DNA of 64,000 nucleotides from Acanthaster planci (Eukaryota; Echinodermata; Asteroidea; Valvatida; Acanthasteridae), in contig NW_019091537.1 of assembly GCF_001949145.1 (NCBI RefSeq), positions 64,001 to 128,000 on the forward strand, in the 5' to 3' direction. Shown in pieces: positions 49,153 through 61,922 of the stretch (positions are counted from its first letter, which is position 1; each line of letters starts with the position of its first letter). Position numbers and translations under genes: made by a program. The notes beneath the pieces are model-generated. The model was not told where the DNA came from. It was given only the letters and a program-made list of their open reading frames with translations, and made no database searches.

Positions 49153-50604
49153 GACAATACATGTACTTGATGTTTGTTCTCTGTTCTGACTTCAAGGTCA
49201 TTCTGTAAATTTGGGGTACAAAAGTCTGACATTTTTGGCGTCCCTATTACTCCTGACCTGTGTACCAGTAATTTGACATGGAAATATCAGGGGTGTGTTT
49301 TGGCGACCCCTATCCAGAAATACCGATATGTTTGTGACGTCAAAGCAAATAACCAGGAACAAGCTTGAGTTAAGAGGGGCCCAGAAAAACGAAGAACCAG
49401 AAACGGTTACGTCATATGATGGAGGTAAGTACAAGGAAGCAGACGACACCGTTGGAGGAATGCCAATTTCACTCCGTATTTGGTGTGTCTCTCACTACCC
49501 TTGCTCTCTCTTTTCACTTACATTCTAGAAGAAAGTATTTGTTTTATGCACTGCACATAACAATTTTGAGGTTTGACAAAAATGTTCTGTTCATTTTCCA
49601 CCATTTTGAACTGGCACTGAACCAACTCAAACCTTTGGTTCTCATTTGGTCAAAACAGTGACGTCGCAGTTAGAGGCATAACCAAGTTGCAAAAATGTTT
49701 AACCAATGACCAAAGCTGAAACATGCTCATCGTTTGGGTCGCCAAAACATGCCCCAGTGAAATCACTTCAAACTATGTGTTTTTCTGTTTGTTTGGCTGG
49801 GAATTTGCATAAGTTAGTCACTCTTGGAAGTTAAGAATACAGATGTTCTAAACTTACAAATCATATGTGGGTTAAGACACTGAAAAATTGGTCCCCATAT
49901 TCACAGAATTATCTTTGACTTCAGTCAAGCAGTATTAATGTATGTAATACATGTACGGTACTTCAGGTCCTTACCTAAAGCATATCTACATAATTCTATA
50001 CATATGATACTGTTTCTATTTGGGGTGTGTACTGTAGTTTTGTCATGCAGGTCAGATGCCTTTCAGTTGAAGCAGTGGTTAATAGCCCTTCACCGTAAGG
50101 CCCCCCCCAAAAATAGTCGGTCTGTGGTCGGCTCGTGCATTGATTTTGAACATGCGCGTCAATATTTCTTTTTTTCTGTTTTTTTCTCTCAAAATTTTCC
50201 AAACAGCACCCTCCATTTCCGCACTGCCTGAATGTTCGCAAGTAGACTGATTCCCAGCCAGAAGTCCTTAGGTTGGAAGGGCAATTTGTTCAAGGAGCCA
50301 GACAAGTTTATGTGTACCTCGTACCAGGTGATAGATTTACGACTGCTTAATGTTGATGTCAAACACAAACAGTAGACCAAGGGTAGGTTACAAAGTTGCA
50401 GCCAGCTGATCAACTATGGGGGCATGACGTGCGACGTGCTACTACTAGCTTTTCCTCTTTGATAATATGCCACTCATTTCCGTGTCCTTTGCCAGTCTTA
50501 AAAAGCCAACCCCATCCCCCTAAAATAAAAAACTAAAAAAAAAACTAAAAAACCCACATCGCTGCATCAATTCTGGAACTTTGGTCTGACCAGAGACCTT
50601 TTTT

Positions 50605-50790
50605 TTTTTTGGCCTAATAGCATGAGATTGTGGGTTCAATTCCCACCTGACCCGCCCGCGGTTGTATTTTAACAGGTGCATCAGGACAGTCACTGTATGC
50701 AGGTACTTATACCTTGTTGGAGACGGACCTGAAAGCTCTTGCCGGTTGCTACGGTAGCCCTGGGTCTCTTTTTTTTACCTTCAGGGTTTG
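50605..50790 (+). mobile_element. possible tRNA-derived SINE fragment
   Basis: GGGTTCAATTCCCACC at about 50632 is a good pol III B box. The A-box side is obscured by a poly-T tract. No second copy was found in the window. Confidence 0.3.
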
Positions 50791-53700
50791 TTCAAAACAT
50801 AGAGAGCATTTCCAATGAAGTAAAATTGCGCCAGTTATGCAAATTTGAACATTTCCAGGCATGCTCTGGCCCCACAGCTGAGAGAGTACACAAATAAAAG
50901 TTCATGCCCTGATCTTCACAATCAGTGAAGCTGTATTTCCTTTCTTGGAGCTTATCAGCAGTGCCACAGATTCATCATTAGTGTCGGCAGAGAGTGGACA
51001 TCTGTTTTTACCATGTTGGACTTGTACAAAAATGTGCACTCTATCCCCCTGGCTGCTTTTTTCCCAGCCCTCTGAATTCCCTCAAGGAGTGTTCTGCATT
51101 TTACCCCCTTTCCAGAAATCAAGAGGGCATTCTCTTCACTCTTGTGGTGTTTTCAAATTGATGTAGTTGGGCATTATTGAGGTGATGGAGGAGTTACAGG
51201 TGCCAAGGGGGTTGTTCTTTAAGGAAACTTGGCTACTGTGTCTTGGCCTCTAGAGATGTCAGGTACTAGTGTATGTATTCACCTCCTGTTGCTTCTGTAT
51301 TTGCCGCAGATGGCCAAAAATTGGAGCTTTATTCCATTTCTTTACCCAGGGTATGCCCAAATAGTTTCAAACTGGTTTTCATTGGGACCCTACAAACATA
51401 AATTAATACAATAGTTAGAAACTCGGTGTTCTGCATTTTACCCCCTTTCCGGAAATCAAGAGGGCATACTTTTTACTCATTTCAAATTGAGCTTACATTT
51501 GTGACGATAGTTACTGAGTCTCATGGATGAATAAAGGCCACAAATTTAAGTAGGATTTGAAGTTTTGCATGGCGGAAGTTGAACACTCACCGGTTCTTCT
51601 CAGAACCACACCTCTTCCCAAAAGAGAATTTTTACATGGTGTACCCGCAAACCTACATCCTAGCCACAAATTTAATTGAAGGCATAATTCCCGAATAGTG
51701 CAGTCACTGCAGTGTACTACATGTACTACTAGTCCTTTGGATTCTTGTGCTTGAACAAGTGTGTAAAAGTGATTGAAAGGTGGCTTTATAATTTAAACCA
51801 CTTGTAACAGTCTGACACAAGCTTGTTTTCTAAGCTAGCCTAAATGGTTTTTTAACTTTCAAAGAGAAAAATCAGATACATTTACATATACCTCATTACA
51901 AGAGGTTATTGTTCACCAACATGAAACTGTCATGCAGTATGACCCTTGCAAGAAGTAAGTTACCGCTAATTTGTTATGAAACTGCACTGACTGAGGCTAC
52001 GAAGGGGAAGGGGTACATCTGAGTGTAGTGCAGTTGTACAAATACATTGTACATGTACATGTACACACAGATACATGTGCAACACAGCAGATTATTTAGC
52101 CCACATACATGTAAAACCTTTCAAATTCATTCAAAATCTGTCCAAAAGCTTTGTTGGATATAATGGCAGGTTTTAAAGGATTTTGCAGGATCCACCCTTG
52201 CCATCCATTGGCTGGATATCCAGTGAAAGTTAATGACAGAGAAATCAGTTTTCTGTACACTTTGGTCCTTGGAAGATTCTGGAAAGATCCTGCAAATACA
52301 GTGTACATGCATACTAAGCACAGGATATGATCAGCATGTTGGAAATTCCCTCCCAGAAAAATCTATTGATGGCAAGAGTTAACTCTTGATACCCTGGAAG
52401 GTAGACTTAGTGTCAGTAGTATCAGTTGTGCCATTACGCATGGGGCCTACCGGTAGGCCTACATGCATGGGTGGAAATCCCGGGGGACAGGGGGACACAG
52501 CTCTCCCCCCCCCATGAATTTGGTATGGGAGGACACAGTGTTGAATGTCCCCTCTATGTTTTATGCAACACAAAATACTAAAGGACTTGATGGATTGAGG
52601 ATTTCCCCTTTTGAGTTTTTATAAATGGATTGAGATAATAAACACGGTGTTATCAAAAAAAGTGTAAATTGATGTTCCCCCCCACGATCAAGGAGAGATT
52701 TCTGCCCATGGGTACGTGGAGTGGTACCAGTAGATGAACGGGACTACTAGTAGTAGTTAAGGTGTCCGCTTTTTTAACATATATGTGCACATGTAGATTT
52801 TTTGTTGGTGCCTGTTCAACTTTTTACCTGTGAGCTGCATACCAGTACATGTATACAGGTACGGAAGGCAGTTTTTTTCGCAAGAAAACTTTGTAAGGTC
52901 CTAGCCCCAAGACGTGTTTAAGCAAGGCTGTGCATGTATTGCAAACAACGTGCTTCACTGGTGTGCCTTCCTCTGACTTCTGTTTCCAGTGTGCTTGGGT
53001 GTGTACATGTACTTGTGTGCCCCATGGTACATACTCATGCATTGCCCTGAAGAGGAACTAATTAATCAACCTCGGTAGCAGCTTGGATGAAATCGGAAGA
53101 TTGAAGGCAACGTCTTTCATTGACAGGCCTGGCAGTTTTGTGCCTGTGGATGTGTGTTATTCCTTGAATCTCTGGACACGAGCAATGCTCATGATGACTG
53201 TATGCCGAGTGATGTTGTTTCCGTGTTTTCGTGTAGCTTTTTTCGGTACATGTCACATCTCGAGGGGATGATTTTCACCGTGCGTATGAGTCAGGTGCTC
53301 TGCATGGGTGTCATTCAGCCCTGATTGGGATGGGTTAAGAGGCTGCACCCATATTTCTATCCTATGTTTATGTCATTTACATACATGTGCAAGTACACAC
53401 GTTGAAAGTGGGTGAGAGGGACAACATACATGTACGTTTTGAAATGCATTTCTAATTTAAGCATCCTCTTGAGATGTACAGTACATGTACATGTACATTG
53501 TAAATGTACTAGTATTCATGTACACATACTGTCGTGACATGTATTTTTTTTTGTGAAGGGGTGATTATCAAAGTCACAGTGATACGATCCCAGAAGACTG
53601 TTGATTTTAGTCTATTACCATGTCTTCTTACGTATCTGCCTCCTGGCCTCTCTGCCCCTCTTTTCGTCCTGGACTTATCCTTCCCTCACGGAATGAATTT

Positions 53701-54056
53701 CAACATTGCCACAGGATACATGTGACCATTGGCCAAGGCGCCATCCCATCCTTCTTCTTTGCATGAATACTTGCACGCTTTTGTAAAAATTTGAAGAGTT
53801 GAGAAAGAGTGGAAGGCCCTGTCAATAGTGTTATTATGCTTGATTCTGTAAAGTCATATTTCTTCGTTTGTATATCTGCCTTTTTTCTATGATTCCATGG
53901 GAAGACACGTTGGCTTTCTAGAATGTCTACGCTTTCCAGATTAAACTTTTCATTTTGTTTCTTCCATAGGGACCACAACATGGTCCAAAATGTAGTAAAA
54001 ATATATCACGACAAAATTACAGTACATAGTGTACATTTTCTCTGGCAATTAAAATA

Positions 54057-54133
54057 ACATGTACGTGTATGCAGATAGCGTCTTGATACATGTACATGTA
54101 TGCAGATAGCATCTTGATACATGTACATGTAGT
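54057..54133. repeat. 31-base tandem duplication
   Basis: Units 54057-54087 and 54088-54118 share TGTATGCAGATAGC and TCTTGAT, differing at two positions, with a partial third ACATGTACATGTAG. Confidence 0.85.
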
Positions 54134-55438
54134 AGCCTCATATCAGTGTAATAACCCTCTGTCTTTGTTCCCTCGTTTGCATTCTCTGATTTTTTAGTTG
54201 TGCTGGTACCTAGAATTCTATGAATATACATGTATACATTTACATAACTGACATGTACCACTTCATCATCTTTGATAATGAGGTAGGATTGGCAGAAAGG
54301 TTTATACAACTTGGTACAGCATCGACTCTGTTTTAAGTCATCAAAGCCTGCAGGTTAATTAGTGCCATATTGTGTGTCCGCTTGGATAGCCAGTAAATTT
54401 GTTCCAAGTGAATTTGCCTAGAAGGCCTGTGCAGACTGAGTTCAACTTTCCTTCTGTGTGTTTTTTCGAAAACACACATGTAAATACTTAATTACATGTT
54501 CATTGGGCCACAAATGATTTTTTTTGGGTTCATTTGTAGTGTTACTTCTTTAATTTTTCGCAAGTATAGTTGTCATCTCTTTCAGTGGATATGATGAACT
54601 GGTGAATATTTTGATTAATGTTTGATTCATTTTGGAATTTCAAGGCCATTTTCTCAGTGATTTTGTTTGAGTTCGCATGATGAAGAGCAATTAATTTCCA
54701 TTGTGCCAGATTCTTCATAAGGCCTGCAGCCCTTAAGTCATGAAAGGGTTGCTAAGTAGGGTCACACTTGTCCAAACAAAGATGGATGATACTTTTTGCA
54801 CACACAGCCATTGGTGGAGATGGAAGTGGGCCCCCCCCGCACTTTTTTTTTGGGGGGGGGATACTGCCTCATACTTTGGGCAGGTCCTCTAATGGATGGG
54901 GCATAATGGATTGGTGTATTAATGGCTGATGGTCTTACAACTGACCTTCCCACTTTGAAAATCATTCCACCACTGTTGCACACATGAGCTCCTCTGGCCT
55001 TGATAAATGTCTGGACACTTGTGTCTTATGTTACCTTCTGGTCCCAATGCCAACCCTCCATCCCTGCTTGAAGATGTTGTACCTTTAAGAACTTTTCTAT
55101 GTCTAGACAGCATCTTCAAGGACTTTTTTCTCTGTGGTCAATAGATGTACGTGAACATTGTCCTACATAATGGAAGTATCTCACAACATTGCCTCCAAAA
55201 TATGACATGCTGGTAGAAGTTATCTATCTTTGATATGTGAGAAATTCATGACAATGCAAAATGGTTCCATTAAAAGAAAAGACCTTGTGTAGACATGGCA
55301 GACTTCAGCCTGGCAGATTATTGCAGTGATTCATATCCCTGCGATTGTTTGAAGTAAGGATAACTGTGTGATGTCTGAATGCCTGACCACTCTATTCTAA
55401 TTGTCCTTTTTCCCCTGCTGTTTATATTTGCTTGGCAG

Positions 55439-55613
55439 TACGAGATGATTGGGAACAGCATGATGGAGTTCATTCACGCCGATGACCAGAAGGAATTGGC
55501 CAAGCAGTTTGTAGTCCAGGTACCAGGCCAGCAGACGTTCAAAGGCTATGGCATGGAGAATGTGGGTGATGCACCCACCTCAATGAGCTTCAACTGTTTT
55601 GACACTGACAAAG
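55439..55613 (+). CDS. bHLH-PAS exon 5: PAS-A middle with long loop
   Basis: Encodes residues 133-191. YEMIGNSMMEFIHADDQKEL matches the FELTGHSxxxFTHPxDHEEM segment of HIF and SIM PAS-A. It is followed by about 40 residues (GQQTFKGYGMENVGDAPTS, NCFDTDK) not seen at this length in those families. The acceptor is CTTGGCAG and the donor AAAG|GTTCGT, phase 1. An internal CAG|GTACCA at 55520 looks like a stronger donor, but using it would break the phase with exon 6, so the longer exon is chosen. Confidence 0.9.
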
Positions 55614-56687
55614 GTTCGTTGACTGGTGTTCTGGATATGCTGATAGTGTGCGGTTGTTAATGCAAATTGAACAAATGCAAGGGGGAACCTTTGCATAGAG
55701 TCGGAACATTGCGAACATTCTTTGAATTTGTAAAAAAAGTCTCTCACTCTTTTAAGGTTTTCTTTTACCTTTTCATGTATGTAGAGTGAATCAGCCACAT
55801 AAATTGTTTACATTGTAGATGTGAGTTTAAGAAATGATAATTGCCCCCCTAAATAGCAGAATGCTCTTCCTTTGTATGAATTCCATTCACGTTGTGGTTC
55901 ACCAAAAAATCCTGCTTTTCTGAGGTCTTTGAAATCAGATTTTAGTGTGTTTCTGAAAAGCAAGAGGCAAATGCTGACAAAGAATTAAGCAGACAACCAC
56001 ATCAACTACCCGCACATGTATACACCCACTCAATTGGTATATTTGATAGTCAACCCCAAAATAAAATATTTACACAGGGTAATTTTGCCAGACCTTATTT
56101 AACCACGAAGCAGCTTTCCTGTTTCACCAATATTGGCTGTGATGTGAAGATCACCGTTGCATGTAATTTAATATCAACCACAACAGAATGATAAGCAGTC
56201 AATCTACATGTATATGCTAATTGGATTTCTCTATTTTCATATTAAGGATTACATTGGGCTTTAAACTTTATTCCTTGTGGATCCTCAATAGGAAATGATG
56301 TCTGGAATTGAAATTTAAATGCTTGTAACATTTGATTGCATACGGTTACGTTGTACATGTAGCACGTAGTATTTGGGTTGATAAATCTGTATGTTATGTT
56401 TGTTTGCATTTAATCATTTATTGTCTTTTAATTTAGAAATTTTAATTTTAATTTGAGAAGCCCTAACCCTCTAGGGTTTATGCAGAATGACGTTGAAATT
56501 GGAGGATTGAGAACTGTTAAGGTAAACAAAGCCAAACGGAAATTGGATTGGAAATTGCTGCTCACAGCAAATTTTGGCTGTGTTCAACTGATATGTTTGC
56601 TGAAATGTTAGATGTTGCATTTGTCGTGCATGTTGCACACAGTTTGAGTGGAGGATTTCTTTCCTGGTCTCTTCCAAACAATTCCAG
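55614..56687 (+). other. intron 5 (about 1.1 kb)
   Basis: AT-rich with few palindromic runs. CCCTAACCCTCTAGGG near 56461 is a short telomere-like palindrome. No exon seen. Confidence 0.75.
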
Positions 56688-56803
56688 ATGAGGAAATGCC
56701 CTCCATCTCCGATTTCATCCAGGAGCGGCAGTTCTTCCTGAGGATGCGCTCCGTCATGTCGCGGCGAGGGTCTGGCGGAAAGGGCAAAGTTATCGGATAC
56801 AGG
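56688..56803 (+). CDS. bHLH-PAS exon 6: PAS-A, FFLRM segment
   Basis: Encodes residues 191-229, including QERQFFLRMRSVMSRRG and GKGKVIGYR. RSFFLRMKCxLxxRG and the following WKVLHCTGH are hallmarks of PAS-A in HIF and SIM. The acceptor ATTCCAG completes the split Asp codon of exon 5 and the donor is AGG|GTGAGA, phase 0. High GC and C/G-ending codons mark it clearly. Confidence 0.93.
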
Positions 56804-57811
56804 GTGAGATGCAGAGAGGGGGTTGACTCCGGGGCTCCGTGCTCACTGAGGGGAATTGAGAGTCTTTGAGTCTGAAGACAAGTAGAGAAAGAAGTAGTCA
56901 CGTTAGATCTGAAGAGTTTATCGGGGGAGGGGGGGCGAGGAGATAAATGGAAGTGTTGTTCTCAGCATGTGTATCCCTTTGCTTATTCAAATATCTTACT
57001 TTTCACTCACTAGCAGAATTGGTCCAGTGTGGTTTCATTACAAATCACTTGCAAGCCACTTGAACTATGCGTAGCAGGCATGCAACTTTTCCTCAGATCA
57101 GCTGATTTCCTTGTTTTTCACTTCCCACTCATGCCATTAAAAATTGAAAAACACTGTACAAAGTCTTGTAGGGATTGGAATGTCCTCAATTTTGTTGAAG
57201 TCCAATTTCAGGGCTACTCTGTGTTGATATCGAGATGATGGTTTATCCACATTCAGTTGAGATAGGGCAGGTACATTCTGCGTTAAGAACCAGTAACCAT
57301 ACATAATTCACCCTCTGGCACTTATGCCTACTGCACTAGGTAGCGTAGCACCGTCTACATGTGTACTTCATACAGAAGGTGTGTAACAGTCTTTAATAGG
57401 CACTGGATGGGTGCATATATTGGTAACCTTGCAGCCAAATCTTAAATTTTTGTGCACATTTTTTTCTCTTGTATTCCTTGAAGAAGGTTTAGCACCAATC
57501 TTTTTTTGGGGGGGCACAAAATGTTTTCTTCGGTTGGGCCAAAGAATTGGAACTTTGTAACCTTATATGGCCCTTAGTTCTGAGGAGAGAGGGTAAATTT
57601 GGAGACTTTTTTCATGCTTCTGGAAGGGTGAAATGCAGTAGTCCTCCCCTCTCCCCTAAATCACCTTTTTCTTATTTTCAAAACAAAACTTTATGAGGGG
57701 GGTAGGAGGGGATATGCCCCTCTTCCCCCAATTCACCATTTGCTCCCATACCAGACCATCATGGCAGTACATCTATCCTCTCTTAATTCCATCCCTCCCA
57801 TTGCTGAGCAG
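56804..57811 (+). other. intron 6 (about 1.0 kb)
   Basis: GTGAGA donor and GAGCAG acceptor. Contains a poly-G run near 56928 and near 57511. No exon seen. Confidence 0.75.
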
Positions 57812-57999
57812 GTTGTCAATTTCTGTGGGCGTTTGAAGCTTACGTCTTCCACCTCCAGCACCAAGGGCTACGTGGTGGAAGGCCTGATCTGCCTGTGTCG
57901 CCCCATCCAGCCCCAGCCCATCCTGGAGGTCCGCATGGACGGCAACATGTTCATGAGCAGGCACAGCTTGGACATGTGCTTCACCTTTTGTGATCCCAG
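57812..57999 (+). CDS. bHLH-PAS exon 7: end of PAS-A and start of PAS-B
   Basis: Encodes residues 230-292. VVNFCGRLKL completes the PAS-A strand (family: VLHCTGHIHV or VIHCSGYLK). VEGLICLCRPIQPQPILEV matches LVLICEPIPHPSNIEI of HIF. NMFMSRHSLDMCFTFCDP opens PAS-B, nearly identical to HIF TFLSRHSLDMKFSYCD. The donor CCCAG|GTACAT leaves two bases (phase 2). The frame stays open for another 180 bases, but that part is Lys/Gly-rich and outside the family pattern, so it is intron. Confidence 0.94.
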
Positions 58000-60900
58000 G
58001 TACATCCAAAAAGTGCCATTTCAACCTGGCGAGACATTTGACCCCAATAGAGAAACAGGAAAAACTTCCCTGCGGACCCTGACAAGTGTAGTCATGGCTA
58101 CAGCACAGAATGTTGGAAACGGAGGAAAAAAATTGGAAATGAAAGGGGGAAAAAAATCTGAAATCCTGTTAATATAGCAAAAGAATATGGCTGTTCAACC
58201 GGGAAGAGCCAGTTAACTAGGTGTTGTTGTATGGGGAAGAGTGGACTGTTGGGATAGGTCGTCATACATGTAGGTAGTCATATACAGTGCCTCATCTTTT
58301 TAGAGTTGGAAAACAGAGATTCATTCAGCATCACACTTCTGAAAAAAAAACCCCATCTTAGCTATGCAGTAAGAGATATTCACAGGTAGCATGTCTTGTG
58401 GTATACTAGTTTGGCATACATATCAGTCAATTGAATGTTTGTTGCTTCATTACACCTACAGTTAGGGACGGGATCAAAAATACAGAGATCGTTCGCACGC
58501 GTGCGAATGCCAGGAAGGCATTCTTTTGTTCAAGCTACCTCCACTTTGCATGGGTGAGAAGGGCTGTCCCGTTCCCTCGCGTTCCTCTACAACAAAAGAC
58601 CTGTCACAGTCTGTGCACACAGCAAGATGTTGTGGCCCCCCCCCATGGTGGCATAAAACCTATGCGAAGAAAATGTGAAGTCCCCAAAACAAGAATGGTG
58701 ATCGAACAACCATCCATGGATTCGCAAACAGTGGGGAAAATTAAATGCCACTCTTCTGCTTAAGACATTTCTTTTTAATTCTCTGAAGTAGAGCACTTCA
58801 GCACTGCATTCCACAAAGTAATACTTTGCTTCTTAACATTGTTTAAAGTTTTGAGAGGAGGTGTTTGTTATTAGAACATCTTTCTAGCCTTTGGGGTTTG
58901 CTGATTGTCCCATTATTTTCTTTCCCTATGAGGAGCCTGCCAATACTGAACTTAAAGAAAAAAACATTAGTGCTTTAATACGATGTCAGCACTCTTCGCA
59001 CTAGAATTAGGGGAAGGATTTTGAGCCCTACCAATCACATTATTTTCATTCCAGGTTGTATCCCTCCCTGTCACAGGGCATTATCGCCATCACAAATTTA
59101 TTCTACCATTTCAGAGTTTTGTCATTGACATCTAGGCAAAAACATTTCATCCCCCAACTGGCTGCTCTTTTTAAAGATTTTTAATCTTTAATTTTAAGCA
59201 CCTCCAACAAAAAGAATATTCCTGCCTTTGCACATTTAAAAATAAAATCCAACCATACTTGTGCTTCACAACAACAATGTATTTGTGGTTGTCCGAGTGT
59301 ATGCCAGTGTGCTGTTATTGACGACATACGACTTTCCAAGAAAATAAAGAGAGAATGGAGGGGAAGTTGTTGCAATTTATCACTGTGTAAATATAAGAAA
59401 TACATGTATATTCATTTGGGCTGTTCAGCAGAATATTTTCCCTTCCAAAAAAGTGAATAAATTTTTGTGGAAGAAGTAATAAATTTTAAGGCCTGCAAAA
59501 TGCTATTTTTCATAATTTAATGTCAAGAGAAGGTGAAGGAACATTATTTAATTTATCCAAGGCTGTACAACAAAGTCTGGCTAGTGGCCAGGCAGAGTCC
59601 TGGCAGGGGCTTGAAGGGGGCCCAGGATTTCCCGTGGTGATGCTCTTTCTTGGCAACAGTGGCATAACTCTGGGACTGCCCAAGTGTATCCTACCAATGG
59701 CTCCTTTACTTGCTAAGAATCAACTTATTAATTGGCTGAGGATTTACCATCAATGTATCTGCCCCCAAGTCTTCCTACAAAGATAGCCTGGGTGACCCAA
59801 ATACTTAAAAAGATACATTGTATCTTATGGAACAATAGAGCTGTCAATCACTCCTCAGAAGATTTGTATTCCTGCAGAGCTGGGGTGGATTTATTCTAGA
59901 ATTTTTTATCTTCCGGATTTGCTGAGCCAGTTGCAAATAATCATTTAGTCCCAAGGTATTTTCTGGTGTATTGGCGTCTAAGTCAATTAAAAATTATAAT
60001 ATTAAGTATTAAAACAGCCAAATAATTTTTTGTTTGATGTTTAGAACGGTAATTAAGGGTTTGACAAGACTGACCAGCTCTAAGCCTGAGTTATCGAGAG
60101 TTCCTGAAGTGTCGACTTTCGCAGCATCTTTTGAAAATAAAAATTAACCCAGATTGCGTCAATTGAGCTTTGTGAAACCTACAACAGTTAGTTCCGTTTA
60201 AATGTCTTGGAAAATCTCTCTAAGGGATTTAATTTGTTTCGTTGAAACCGTTAAATATTTAAACTTCCGACCCTTACTGTCATGGAAAAGTTTGCATCCA
60301 AACATATCCAAAACAGAGGCAATAACGTGGATGACGAATGCAAGCGGTCTGTTGTCCGCCTAATGTCATTTGTGCACCTCGTATAGATGGGGGAAATCAT
60401 GGAATGTAATGGTCGGTGATGGTACTTTTGCATCATACAGTGGTCAAGTACTTTGAGGAAAAAAGGAAATTTTAAAAAAGTATTTATGGAAGACCAGTTT
60501 TTATCGGATGAATTCATTAATCATTATTGTTCAGACCAAGAGAAAAATAAAAGTAGCAAGGGAATAAAGTCAGGAGAGTATTCCAAATAAAGTCTCTGTG
60601 GAGCTTTCATCCAACTAAAGATTGACAGCTGACCCACCATCATGTATAACAATTGTTCCAATAGACTTCTGATTGACAGCCCCCTTGGCATGTTCCTAAC
60701 ACCCTACTGCCAAATATATTAATACAAGTTTCCCTTCTTGGCATTTTTTAGCCTAACCTAGATCAAGTGTGGTTTTTATTATTTTCACTAACACAACCGC
60801 CCAATTATTTTATTCAGAGCACCCAACCCACCAAAAATATAAATTCTTCCCCCTCTGCATTTCTCTAAGGTTTTATTTTTTTTTTCTTTTTTATTCCGAG

Positions 60901-61922
60901 CAGCCTACCTGCCAATAATATTAATTCTTCCTTCCTATCCTCGCATTTATTTTCTATCCACACCTTGTGGTTTATATTTTTTTCCCAACTGCATTTTTTT
61001 CAGAACATCCATCCCAGCCCATCAAAATATATTCATTCTTACTCTTCGGCATTTATTTTCTATCCACACCTAGACCACTTGTGGTTTTTATTTTTTCCCA
61101 GCATCGCTGCATTTTTTATTCGGAGCATCTATCCCAACCCATCGAAATATATTAATTCTTTCCTCCCTGGCATGTTTTTCTGTCCAAACTAAGACCTGGT
61201 CTTTATTTGTTTTCCCTGTACCTGTTCTCATTTTTTCCTCATTCCAAGCACCCAACTGGTCAAAATGTATTATTTCTTTCCTCCTTGACATTTTTTTATC
61301 CAAACCTTGACCACAAGGGTTTTCATTAAGAATGTATACAATGTGGGAAGTCGGTACATCAAAGGGACAGAATGAGCGTTTATAAGAGGGAAGAAAAAAC
61401 ATCTTATTGGACCAGACACTTATTCAGCCAAGGCTCAGCCTCAAGAACAGCTTGTATGCATGTTCTTCACATCTTTGTTGTGCCCCTGCCGTTCTCGCAG
61501 GCACAGGAACGACAGTTAACATAACAATACTCTCTGAATCACTCATGCGTGGGAACGGGCAGGAACACGTTCCAAGGTGCTCTTCGGAATGGGGGTGAAC
61601 GGGAGGGCGTGCAGAACGGAAGGGAACACGTGCGAACGGTCTCTATTGCAGCATTTATGTAGATTCAAGTGATATTGAAGTGCCAATTGGAAAAGATGTT
61701 CAGTAAAAACTCAAATTTCACAGATTTTTAGAGCTAGAGCGTATATGCAGAACTCTGTGGTGTTAAGTGCAAAATTCTCTTGGCTAATTGGACCGTCTTT
61801 CCTTCTTATCTGGAGATGGTCAAGGGGTAATCCTGGAATACATAACCTAGAATCACGCTGTTGCCGTCTAATATATTTTTCAGTTGATTTCAGTTTTATA
61901 TTTGGCATGTTTGTTTTTGCAG
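58000..61922 (+). other. intron 7 (about 3.9 kb)
   Basis: Nearly free of ACATGTAC runs. Holds a distant inverted word pair (58484 and 61644) and a T-rich satellite (60700-61335). No exon seen. Confidence 0.75.
60700..61335. repeat. T-rich minisatellite, about six units of 82-121 bases
   Basis: Units share CCCA(A/G)CCCATC(A/G)AAATAT, ATTAATTCTT(C/T)C, GGCATTTATTTTCTATCCA and CTTGTGGTTTTTATTTT. Unit starts are near 60701, 60820, 60902, 61008, 61128 and 61249. Divergence between units is substantial, so the array is old. Confidence 0.78.

Larger units (their letters stand above)
47211..55438 (+). other. intron 4 (about 8.2 kb)
   Basis: Contains a TTAACCCTAAC-ended repeat block, SINE copy 2, a possible SINE fragment near 50610, a doubled 65-base segment (51089 and 51426), a 31-base tandem duplication (54057) and the last dense ACATGTAC runs. 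No exon is supported. Confidence 0.72.

Noticed and set aside
54830-54865. Poly-C / poly-T / poly-G stretch as a structured element
   Set aside because: It looks like a homopolymer-prone region with uncertain base counts and no other signal.
55379-55438. Methionine upstream of exon 5 as a gene start
   Set aside because: The stretch between it and the acceptor is a hydrophobic translation of the polypyrimidine tract; exon 5 is internal.
58000-58177. Open frame continuing past exon 7 to a stop at 58177
   Set aside because: A good donor at 58000 joins in phase to exon 8 and restores PAS-B; the read-through part is Lys/Gly-rich and unlike the family.
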